A stretch of DNA of 48,461 nt from Hyphomicrobiales bacterium. Lineage in GTDB: Bacteria > Pseudomonadota > Alphaproteobacteria > Rhizobiales > Aestuariivirgaceae. The stretch lies in contig JAEUMI010000273.1 of the NCBI GenBank assembly GCA_016792825.1, positions 1 through 48,461 on the forward strand, read 5' to 3'. The notes under the pieces are model-generated. The model did no database searches, had not been told where the DNA came from, and worked only from the letters and a program-made list of their open reading frames with translations. Below, piece after piece: positions 9,394 through 16,379 of this stretch; positions within the stretch are counted from its first letter, which is position 1, and each line of letters opens with the position of its first letter. The position numbers were made by a program, and so were the translations under genes.

Positions 9394-9445
9394 GGTAATT
9401 GCAGGTTCTCGCGCCCATCTTTCTTCCAAGCAATGCCGGAGGATT

Positions 9446-10153
9446 ATGACAGTTACAGTATTCTCAGGCCGCGGCCTGACCAAAACCTATCGCAGTGGCG
9501 AAGTGGAAGTGCATGCATTGCGTGGCGCCGACATCGACCTTTATGAGGGCGAGATTGCCGTTCTGCTGGGGCCTTCCGGCTCTGGCAAGTCGACGCTGTT
9601 GAACATCCTGGGCGGATTGGACCGTGCGACCACGGGCACCGTGAGATTCCGCGATCACGACCTGACCAATGCCAGCGAACGGGAACTTACGCAGTACCGG
9701 CGTGAACATGTGGGCTTTGTCTTTCAATTCTACAATTTGATACCCAGCCTCACGGCACGCGAGAACGTGGCCCTGGTGACCGAAATTTCCTCCAACCCAA
9801 TGGACCCCGAGAAGGCCCTTGGCCTAGTCGGTCTTGCGCATCGGCTGGACCATTTTCCATCCCAGCTTTCTGGCGGCGAGCAGCAACGCGTAGCGATCGC
9901 CCGCGCCATTGCAAAGCGCCCTGATGTGTTGCTTTGCGATGAACCAACCGGGGCGTTGGACAGCAAAATCGGCGTGCTCGTGCTTGAGGCGCTTGATCAT
10001 GTTAACCAGACACTGGGGACAACAACTGCGATCATAACGCACAATGCTGCCATTCAATCGATGGCGCACCGTGTCTTCAACTTTGGCGACGGCCGGATAA
10101 TATCGACTCACGCAAATGAAACACGGCAGAATCCATCGGAAATAAACTGGTAG
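9446..10153 (+). CDS. ABC transporter ATP-binding protein (LolD/MacB type)
   Basis: A 235-residue ATPase that would power the permease encoded next. It has Walker [11 protein letters not shown]-loop FQFYNL, signature LSGGEQQR, Walker [13 protein letters not shown] and the switch His in ITHN. The ATG at 9446 is preferred because GGAGG lies just before it and the protein then starts like its family ([11 protein letters not shown]); an upstream TTG would overlap the FNR-type box. It is followed by the permease after 5 bp and a HlyD-type adaptor, so the three form one exporter. The substrate is not known. Confidence 0.92.
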   Translation: MTVTVFSGRGLTKTYRSGEVEVHALRGADIDLYEGEIAVLLGPSGSGKSTLLNILGGLDRATTGTVRFRDHDLTNASERELTQYRREHVGFVFQFYNLIPSLTARENVALVTEISSNPMDPEKALGLVGLAHRLDHFPSQLSGGEQQRVAIARAIAKRPDVLLCDEPTGALDSKIGVLVLEALDHVNQTLGTTTAIITHNAAIQSMAHRVFNFGDGRIISTHANETRQNPSEINW

Positions 10154-10158
10154 CAAAC

Positions 10159-12522
10159 ATGCGAGCGCTCGATCGAAAGCTCCTTCGTGACATGAAGCGC
10201 CTTTGGGCGCAGTCGCTGGCCGTCGCGCTGGTCATGGCCGCCGGCGTAGCTACAATGCTGATTGGGCTGGGCGCCTATTATTCTCTTTCGGAAACCCGGA
10301 CCGCTTACTATGACCGGACCCAGTTTGCCGACGTTTTTGCGTTTGCCGTGCGGGCGCCCAAATCCACTGCCGCCGAGATACGCCAGATCAATGGCGTGGC
10401 ACAGGTCGAGACCAGGATCGTAAAAGCTGCATTGCTCGACATCGAGGGTTTTGAACTGCCCGCCACCGGCTACTTCATATCATTGCCTGCCAGCGGCGAA
10501 AACACGTTGAACAGGCTCCACTTGCGTTCAGGCAGGCTTCCCGGTCCAGGCAGCCTTCGGGAAGTGGCTGTCAGCGAGAGTTTTGCACAAGCGCATGGAC
10601 TGCAAATCGGTTCCACGCTTGATGCGGTTTTGAATGGCGCAAAGCGCCGCCTCACCATCACGGCGGTGGTTCTGTCAGCCGAGTTCATCTATGCGCTGGG
10701 CCCCGGGGACATGATGCCGGATGACCGCCGCTTCGGAATTATCTGGATGCGGGAGCCGGCGCTTGCCGGCGCTTTTGACCTTGAAGGCGCCTACAACAGC
10801 GTCACGCTCCGCTTGCTCAAGAACGCTGTCATGGAGGACGTGTTTCAATCGCTCGACAATATCCTTGAACGCTACGGCGGCGAAGGCGCCTACGGCCGTG
10901 AGGATCAATTGTCACACGCTTTTCTTGACGCAGAGCTCCAGCAACTCAGCGCCATGAGCCGCATCCTGCCGCCGGTCTTTCTCATTGTGACGGCGTTCCT
11001 CATCAACATGGTGCTCGCACGCCTGATCTCACTGGAGCGGGAACAGGTGGGCCTTCTCAAGGCGATAGGCTACCGGCCGACTGAAATTGCGGTGCATTAC
11101 GCAAAGCTGGTACTTCTCATCTCTTGCATGGGGATTGGCATCGGCTTTGCGGCGGGCACCTGGCTCAGCCATGGACTCACGGTGCTCTACACGAAGTTCT
11201 TCCATTTTCCCTATCAGATATTTGTGGCGTCGCCCAAGCTCTATGTGGTTGCGGCGTTCGTCTCATTTGCGGCGGCACTTTTTGGCTCCATGCGGGCTGT
11301 TGCCGGGGCTGCGGCGCTTTCCCCCGCAATTGCCATGCAGCCGCCCGCCCCGCCCAGCTATAAACGCTTCTGGTCCGGCCGCTTGCAGCCGCTGAAGCAT
11401 CTTTCACAGCTCACGATCATGGTGCTTCGCCATATTCTGCGCTGGCCTGTGCGATCAATGCTGACGACCCTTGGAATCTCCCTGGCGATAGCATTGCTCG
11501 TCAGCTCCTTGTTTTCGGTGGGCGCCATCAACTACATGATCGACGTCACATTCGACCGGACCGACCGGCAGGATGCATCTTTTGCGTTTGGCGAAGCCCG
11601 GCCAGCTCAGGCGTTGCAAGATATTGCGCGGCTGCCGGGCGTCCTTGTGGCTGAGCCGTATTACAACGCGGTCGCCAAGCTCTCCAACGGCCACCACGCC
11701 AAACGCGTCGCAATCCTTGGAAAACCTGAAGCCATGGACCTCAGCCGCGTACTTGACCTGGAATTGAAACCTGTGGCGCTGCCCGCATCTGGCCTGGTGC
11801 TGAGTGAGGCCCTGGCCAAAAAGCTCCATATCGAGCGCGGCGACACTGTTCACGCTGAATTCCTGGGCGGGAACCGGATTGAGGCTGATATCCCGGTTGT
11901 TGATATCATTCAAAGCTATGTGGGTTTGATGGCGTTCATGGATATGAAGGCGCTGAACCGGCTGCTGCGCCAGGGACCGCGGATCAGTGGTGTTAACATG
12001 CTTCTTGATCCGGCCCAAAGTGATGCTTTCTTTGCAGCGGTGAGAGAGCAGCCTGCCCTTTCGGCGCTGGCACTGCAGCGCGTCTCCCTTGCCAAGTTTC
12101 AGGAAACCATAGCCGAGAACATCCACATTCAAATTGCAGTGTACTGTGGCCTGGCGACGATCATCGCCTTTGGCGTCGTCTACAACAGCGCCCGCATTCA
12201 GTTTGCCGAGCGGGCAAGGGAACTTGCCAGCCTGCGCGTGCTGGGCTTTACCGAATACGAGGTTTCACGCCTCTTGCTCCTGGAGTTCGCATTGCTGACG
12301 CTTGCCGCTGTGCCGGTCGGCTGGCTGGCTGGGTATGGTCTTGCCTTTGCGCTCGTCCAGGGATTCCAAAGCGATCTCTACCGGTTGCCTTTCATTATGC
12401 TGCGCTCCACCTATGCCTACAGCGCGTTGATCGTCATGGTTGCCGTTGCACTTTCAGCGCTCATTGTCCGCCGCCGGGTCACTTCTCTTGATCTGGTCAG
12501 TGTGCTCAAAACGAGGGATTAG
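10159..12522 (+). CDS. ABC transporter permease, two FtsX-like domains
   Basis: A 787-residue inner-membrane protein of the MacB/FtsX mechanotransmitter class. There is a helix near residues 20-42, a periplasmic domain, three helices around 270-400 (FtsX domain 1), a further helix near 435-455, a second periplasmic domain, and three helices around 655-780 (FtsX domain 2, followed by RRRVTSLDL). This duplicated layout is the type found in DevC-like and lipoprotein- or peptide-exporting systems. It sits between its ATPase and its adaptor. Confidence 0.9.
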   Translation: MRALDRKLLRDMKRLWAQSLAVALVMAAGVATMLIGLGAYYSLSETRTAYYDRTQFADVFAFAVRAPKSTAAEIRQINGVAQVETRIVKAALLDIEGFELPATGYFISLPASGENTLNRLHLRSGRLPGPGSLREVAVSESFAQAHGLQIGSTLDAVLNGAKRRLTITAVVLSAEFIYALGPGDMMPDDRRFGIIWMREPALAGAFDLEGAYNSVTLRLLKNAVMEDVFQSLDNILERYGGEGAYGREDQLSHAFLDAELQQLSAMSRILPPVFLIVTAFLINMVLARLISLEREQVGLLKAIGYRPTEIAVHYAKLVLLISCMGIGIGFAAGTWLSHGLTVLYTKFFHFPYQIFVASPKLYVVAAFVSFAAALFGSMRAVAGAAALSPAIAMQPPAPPSYKRFWSGRLQPLKHLSQLTIMVLRHILRWPVRSMLTTLGISLAIALLVSSLFSVGAINYMIDVTFDRTDRQDASFAFGEARPAQALQDIARLPGVLVAEPYYNAVAKLSNGHHAKRVAILGKPEAMDLSRVLDLELKPVALPASGLVLSEALAKKLHIERGDTVHAEFLGGNRIEADIPVVDIIQSYVGLMAFMDMKALNRLLRQGPRISGVNMLLDPAQSDAFFAAVREQPALSALALQRVSLAKFQETIAENIHIQIAVYCGLATIIAFGVVYNSARIQFAERARELASLRVLGFTEYEVSRLLLLEFALLTLAAVPVGWLAGYGLAFALVQGFQSDLYRLPFIMLRSTYAYSALIVMVAVALSALIVRRRVTSLDLVSVLKTRD

Positions 12523-12526
12523 GATC

Positions 12527-13750
12527 ATGGCTGTCCAATGGATCAAGCGAATACTCCTGCTGGCTGCGCTCGCAGTCATGGCTGGCGGCTTCACCTGGCT
12601 CATGTGGCCACAGCCGATTCAGGTCGATGTGGCGAAGGCGATACTCGGCCGCATGCAATTGACTGTGGATGAAGAGGGGATCAGCCGCATCAGGGAAGTC
12701 TACACCGTATCGGCGCCGGTTGCCGGCAAAGTCGCGCGCTCTCCGCGCGAAGTCGGCGATCACGTTGTTGCTGGCGTGACGCCTGTTGCCGCCATTCGTT
12801 CGGCCGATCCGACCATGCTTGATGCACGGACGCGTCTTGAGCTGCAGGCCGCCATTGAGGCGGCAAAGGCCGATGTGGAGTTTGCAAGCGCTGCCGCATT
12901 GCAGGCCGAAAAGGAGCTCCGTTTTGCTGATGCCGAGCTTGGGCGGACGCGCTATCTCGTGGGCAAAAAAGTCATGGCCCTGAATGCCCTGGAAAAACGC
13001 CAGCTTGAAGCCGATGGCGCCCGGCAGCGGCTTGAGTCCGCCAAGGCCCAGCTCGACGTCAGGCTTCACAATCTTGAGATGGCGCAAGCGAGATTGCTTG
13101 AGCCCGCATCACCCGGCAATGCCAAGCCACCGGACGATTGCTGCATAAGCCTGACATCGCCAGTCAATGGCATAATTCTGCGGATTCCTGTCGAGAACGA
13201 GCAAGTGATTCAGGCCGGTACGCCGCTCGTCGAGATCGGCAATCCCTTTGACACTGAAATTTCCGTCGACCTGCTTTCCACGGACGCCATTCAGGTGAAA
13301 CCTGGAGCATCGGCTGTCATCAGCGGATGGGGCGGTACCGACGATCTGAATGCCCGCGTCAAACGTGTCGAACCTGCGGCCTTTACCAAGATTTCTGCCT
13401 TGGGGATAGAAGAACAGCGCGTCAAGGCCATCCTCGAAATTACTGATCCGCCAGCGAAATGGACAGGCCTCGGCCATGAATACAGGGTGTTTGTGCATAT
13501 CGCCATCTGGCAATCGGAGAACGCGCTTCAAATTCCCTTAAGCGCGCTTTTCAGATGGGAAGGTAACTGGGCTGTCTTCAGGGTTGAGGGCGGGCTGGCG
13601 AAGCTGACAAGGATTACCGCCGGCCAGATCAATTCCAGCCACGTGCAGGTGCTGAGCGGACTGAACGCAGGCGAAACAGTGATTGTTCATCCCAGTGATC
13701 TCATTGCGGATGGGGTGCAGATTGAACGGAGGGCTGCGGGCAAGATGTGA
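12527..13750 (+). CDS. HlyD/RND-type periplasmic adaptor (membrane fusion) protein
   Basis: A 407-residue adaptor with one N-terminal membrane helix (about residues 6-26), a lipoyl-like half (VSAPVAGKV), an Ala/Glu-rich coiled-coil hairpin around residues 100-190, the second lipoyl half (LTSPVNGIILRI) and a beta-barrel domain with VEIGNPFDTEISVDL. It would link the FtsX-type permease to an outer-membrane channel; no TolC is encoded nearby. The ATG at 12527 is chosen because it starts 5 bp after the permease stop with GAGGGATTAGGA upstream, and it places the membrane helix at the N-terminus. Confidence 0.9.
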   Translation: MAVQWIKRILLLAALAVMAGGFTWLMWPQPIQVDVAKAILGRMQLTVDEEGISRIREVYTVSAPVAGKVARSPREVGDHVVAGVTPVAAIRSADPTMLDARTRLELQAAIEAAKADVEFASAAALQAEKELRFADAELGRTRYLVGKKVMALNALEKRQLEADGARQRLESAKAQLDVRLHNLEMAQARLLEPASPGNAKPPDDCCISLTSPVNGIILRIPVENEQVIQAGTPLVEIGNPFDTEISVDLLSTDAIQVKPGASAVISGWGGTDDLNARVKRVEPAAFTKISALGIEEQRVKAILEITDPPAKWTGLGHEYRVFVHIAIWQSENALQIPLSALFRWEGNWAVFRVEGGLAKLTRITAGQINSSHVQVLSGLNAGETVIVHPSDLIADGVQIERRAAGKM

Positions 13751-13757
13751 TAAAGTC

Positions 13758-13784
13758 CCCCAGGCAAGCCGGCAATTCCTGGGG
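13758..13784 (+). other. Intercistronic hairpin
   Basis: CCCCAGG (13758-13764) and CCTGGGG (13778-13784) form a perfect 7-bp stem with a 13-nt loop, placed between the adaptor stop and the Shine-Dalgarno of the next gene. No T-run follows, so it looks like an mRNA processing or stabilising structure, or a weak attenuator, rather than a standard terminator. Confidence 0.4.
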
Positions 13785-13801
13785 CGTATGGGAGACAGGC
13801 A

Positions 13802-14251
13802 ATGCACATCGAAGAACTGACGCGGAAAGCAAGCATGGAACTGCTGGCGGAAAGCAGACTGGGCCATCTGGCCTGCGCGAACAATGGCCAACCATATGTT
13901 ACGCCCTGCTATTTTGCCTACCATGATCAATATATCTACGGTTTTTCGACAGCCGGCCAGAAAATCGAATGGCTGCGCAAAAACCCCCTTGCCTGCCTTC
14001 AGGTGGACAAGGTGTCTAGTTTTCAGAAATGGACGAGCATCATCGTGCTTGGCCGGTATGAAGAGTTGAGCAAGACCGGCGAGAGCCAGGAGGCTCGTGA
14101 ACGCGCTTACAAGCTGCTCCATCAGCATGAATTCTGGTGGGAGCCGGGTTATACAAGAACCGTCCTTCATGGCGAAGCGCGGCCTTTGGAGCCAGTGTAC
14201 TATCGCGTGTCCGTCGACGAAATCACCGGTCACAAGGCCACGCCCAACTAG
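13802..14251 (+). CDS. Pyridoxamine 5'-phosphate oxidase-like FMN split-barrel protein
   Basis: A 149-residue protein starting with the pattern LAESRLGHLACANNGQPYV, typical of the NimA/PNPOx-like flavin-binding family. Members bind FMN (some bind F420 or haem) and reduce small substrates; the exact reaction cannot be read here. The ATG has GGGAG upstream. It is the fourth gene in the plus-strand run after the FNR-type box, 51 bp behind the exporter adaptor. Such genes are common in oxygen-limitation regulons of alphaproteobacteria, consistent with this neighbourhood. Confidence 0.85.
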   Translation: MHIEELTRKASMELLAESRLGHLACANNGQPYVTPCYFAYHDQYIYGFSTAGQKIEWLRKNPLACLQVDKVSSFQKWTSIIVLGRYEELSKTGESQEARERAYKLLHQHEFWWEPGYTRTVLHGEARPLEPVYYRVSVDEITGHKATPN

Positions 14252-14267
14252 CCAGCCTGTCATGATC

Positions 14268-14285
14268 GCCATCTTCCAAGATGGC
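14268..14285 (+). terminator. Candidate terminator hairpin
   Basis: GCCATCTT (14268-14275) and AAGATGGC (14278-14285) are perfect complements separated by two bases, so a 7-bp stem with a 4-nt loop would form 17 bp after the FMN-protein stop. No T-tract follows, which weakens the case for intrinsic termination. Confidence 0.4.
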
Positions 14286-14332
14286 ACTTGCCTCCCATGG
14301 CGGCAATTTTGCAACAATTGACCGTTGTTTGC

Positions 14333-14347
14333 TTGGCAGGCTGCCAA
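14333..14347. promoter_or_regulatory. 15-bp palindrome, possible operator
   Basis: TTGGCAG-G-CTGCCAA is a perfect 7-bp-arm palindrome upstream of the outer-membrane-like gene. It is followed 4 bp later by TTGACC (14352-14357), a possible -35 element, although no -10 at standard spacing could be assigned. It may be an operator or a small hairpin. Confidence 0.35.
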
Positions 14348-14410
14348 CGAGTTGACCGCCCCGGCGCAAGAGTTCATTCTAATCCCTGCAGAGACTCAAG
14401 GGTGGGCATC

Positions 14411-15325
14411 ATGCGGAATTTGCGGGTTATGGCTTTCGTGGCGGCCCTGGGGGCAAGCGTCCAGGTGTCGTGGGCGGCAGATGTTGCAACAGACGATAGT
14501 CTTGGCTTGATCTTATCTGGACAGTTTGAGAGCTGGAACGGCTATTCGTTTTATGGAAACGAAAGTGGCGACACGGGATATGAAGACGACACGGGCCAGT
14601 TCGTCTCAAACATAAGCGGGCGTCTCAGCGTTCCATTGGGAAGTTCTTTCGCTCTGCAGGCCGATGGGCAGGTTGCTTATTCATCCAACGCGTTGTTTGG
14701 CTCGCAGCAGGACGACTTGTTCCAGAGTTCTTACCTGCTCGGCGGGCATATGTCCTGGCGCAACCCTTCTTCTGGGCTCATAGGCGGATTTGCGGCATTC
14801 GGCGGCGGCGACCATGACAACGATAGTACACCCCATGCGGACTTTTTCGCCGTAGGCGGAGAGGGCCAGCTTTATCTGAATGACATGACCCTCTACCTTC
14901 AAGCGGGTTATTTGGACAGCGACAAGGACAATGATTTTATCAGGAATGCCGGCTTCGCGCGGGGCGTGCTCAGATGGTTTTTCACGCCCGACAATCGGCT
15001 GCAAACTGAATTGTCCTATGTAGGCGGGACGTCGGATTCCGGCGGAGGCGCAGCTGACACCAATGTCCTGGAGTGGTCGGTACGATACGATACTGTTATT
15101 CCCGATCTGCCAATCATCGGCGATACAAACGTTTTTTTCGGGTATCGCGGGAGCGACTTCGAAAAGAAGGGGTCGGATCCGGGCGGCTTCACTGACCATA
15201 CCCTCCTCGTGGGAATTGCGCATTATTTTGGCTCGAGCTCAGTGCAAGAAATGGATCGGACAGGTGTTACGCTCGACTTGCCGAATTTTGGCCGCTGGGT
15301 CGCCGCCGGCGAACCGCTGGAGTAG
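14411..15325 (+). CDS. Secreted beta-rich protein, probably outer-membrane barrel
   Basis: A 304-residue protein of unknown function. The N-terminus is a signal peptide (MRNLRVMAFVAALGAS then cleavage near WAADVA). The mature part is rich in Gly, Ser, Tyr and Phe, with alternating hydrophobic strands such as LYLQAGYL and TLLVGIAHYFG, as in porin-like barrels, and has no recognised catalytic motif. The ATG at 14411 is chosen because it puts the signal peptide first; the frame is open upstream but encodes nothing signal-like. It is the last large gene of the oxygen-linked island and might serve as a channel, which is inference. Confidence 0.7.
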   Translation: MRNLRVMAFVAALGASVQVSWAADVATDDSLGLILSGQFESWNGYSFYGNESGDTGYEDDTGQFVSNISGRLSVPLGSSFALQADGQVAYSSNALFGSQQDDLFQSSYLLGGHMSWRNPSSGLIGGFAAFGGGDHDNDSTPHADFFAVGGEGQLYLNDMTLYLQAGYLDSDKDNDFIRNAGFARGVLRWFFTPDNRLQTELSYVGGTSDSGGGAADTNVLEWSVRYDTVIPDLPIIGDTNVFFGYRGSDFEKKGSDPGGFTDHTLLVGIAHYFGSSSVQEMDRTGVTLDLPNFGRWVAAGEPLE

Positions 15326-15403
15326 TCAGCCCTCCCCGAAAAATCCCATCCGTTAATCGATCCGTAACGCGAATCACATAGTGGTCCAAAGCGGGGAAAT
15401 GCT

Positions 15404-15637
15404 ATGGATCTGATAGCCAGAAACCAGTACCGCGCCTGGGCCGCCGAATGCAAAGAGCGGGCCCAGCAGGGTCAGGGCTTCAAGGCCACATATGAGTGGC
15501 TCAAACTCGCCAACACCTGGCAACGCCTGGCAGATGGTGCTGTAAGTGAGGCGACCCCTCTTCAAACTGACAAGCTAGAGCCTTCTGCACCTCTGCTTCA
15601 GCTGGGCCTAACCGCAAACAAAGCGCTAAGTAATTGA
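15404..15637 (+). CDS. Short hypothetical protein (77 aa)
   Basis: A small soluble protein with the pattern YRAWAAECKERA followed by WLKLANTWQRLAD. Many short proteins of Hyphomicrobiales share this layout (Tyr-Arg, Ala-rich helix with one Cys, then a W-L-x-L-A helix). No function is known. GGGGAA lies 5 bases upstream of the ATG. It ends six bases before the tRNA-Leu CCA end on the opposite strand. Confidence 0.6.
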   Translation: MDLIARNQYRAWAAECKERAQQGQGFKATYEWLKLANTWQRLADGAVSEATPLQTDKLEPSAPLLQLGLTANKALSN

Positions 15638-15643
15638 TTTGGT

Positions 15644-15729
15644 TGGTGCGGGCGGCCGGACTCGAACCGGCACGGAATTTCTTCCAACGGATTTTAAGTC
15701 CGTTGCGGCTACCATTACGCCACGCCCGC
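15644..15729 (-). tRNA. tRNA-Leu (anticodon UAA)
   Basis: A complete class II tRNA on the minus strand. The acceptor stem pairs GCGGGCG (15723-15729) with CGCCCGC (15648-15654), the discriminator is A and CCA is encoded (15644-15646). The anticodon arm ACGGA-CTTAAAA-TCCGT gives anticodon TAA. A long variable arm (GGAA/TTCC) is typical of tRNA-Leu, and the T arm carries GTTCGAG. Its 3' end faces the low-oxygen island. Confidence 0.96.
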
Positions 15730-15742
15730 TAAACCAATGGTC

Positions 15743-16240
15743 TCAAGCCTTTGCGCCATCCTGTAATGGCGGCGTGAATTGCAGGCCCATGTCCCAGGGA
15801 AGATAGATCCAGGTATCCTGGCTCACTTCCGTTATAAAACTGTCAACCAGCGGCCTTCCCAGGGGCTTGGCATAGACCGTGGCAAAATGGGCTTTCGGCA
15901 GAATTTCCCGCACCACCCGCGCCGTGGCGCCCGTATCCACCAGGTCATCGATGATCAGGACCCCTGCCCCCTTGTCCGAGCCCACGACCTTCTCACTCAC
16001 GGTCTTCAAAATGCTGATGGCGCCCTGCTTGTCATAGTCGTAGGACGCCACGCAAATCGTTTCGATGACCCGGATGCCAAGTTCGCGGGCCACCACAGCG
16101 GCCGGCACGAGCCCGCCCCGGGTGATGGCGACCACCGCCTCAAAGGGTCCCGCCGTTGACAGGCGCCAGGCCAGGGCGCGGGCGTCCCGGTGGAACTGAT
16201 CCCAGGATACGGGAAAGCTTTTTTGCCATTTTTCGTCCAT
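15743..16240 (-). CDS. gpt: Xanthine(-guanine) phosphoribosyltransferase
   Basis: Purine salvage enzyme: converts xanthine, guanine and hypoxanthine with PRPP to the nucleotide. The 165-residue protein starts [25 protein letters not shown], close to enterobacterial Gpt. It has the ITRGGLVPA segment and the PRPP loop [11 protein letters not shown]. The ATG at 16240 fits the family N-terminus and has GGGTG just upstream; an ATG at 16261 is the alternative. It lies downstream on the same strand as nothing else; the tRNA-Leu follows after 13 bp. Confidence 0.92.
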   Translation of the reverse strand: MDEKWQKSFPVSWDQFHRDARALAWRLSTAGPFEAVVAITRGGLVPAAVVARELGIRVIETICVASYDYDKQGAISILKTVSEKVVGSDKGAGVLIIDDLVDTGATARVVREILPKAHFATVYAKPLGRPLVDSFITEVSQDTWIYLPWDMGLQFTPPLQDGAKA

Positions 16241-16379
16241 TTCGCACCCAAATATCCGCAATACTGGGGAATCCTTATGCCCGCTTGGTCAATTTGGCGC
16301 AATCCATCACTTCCCCGTCAACCCTTGCTTCACACTTTCTGGGCAGGATCGGCAAAAATCGGGTCCCGGAGCCTCCTGA

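Noticed and set aside
15644..15729. Attachment-site duplication of the tRNA-Leu 3' end.
   Set aside because: No second copy of the 3' segment and no integrase gene were seen in the window.
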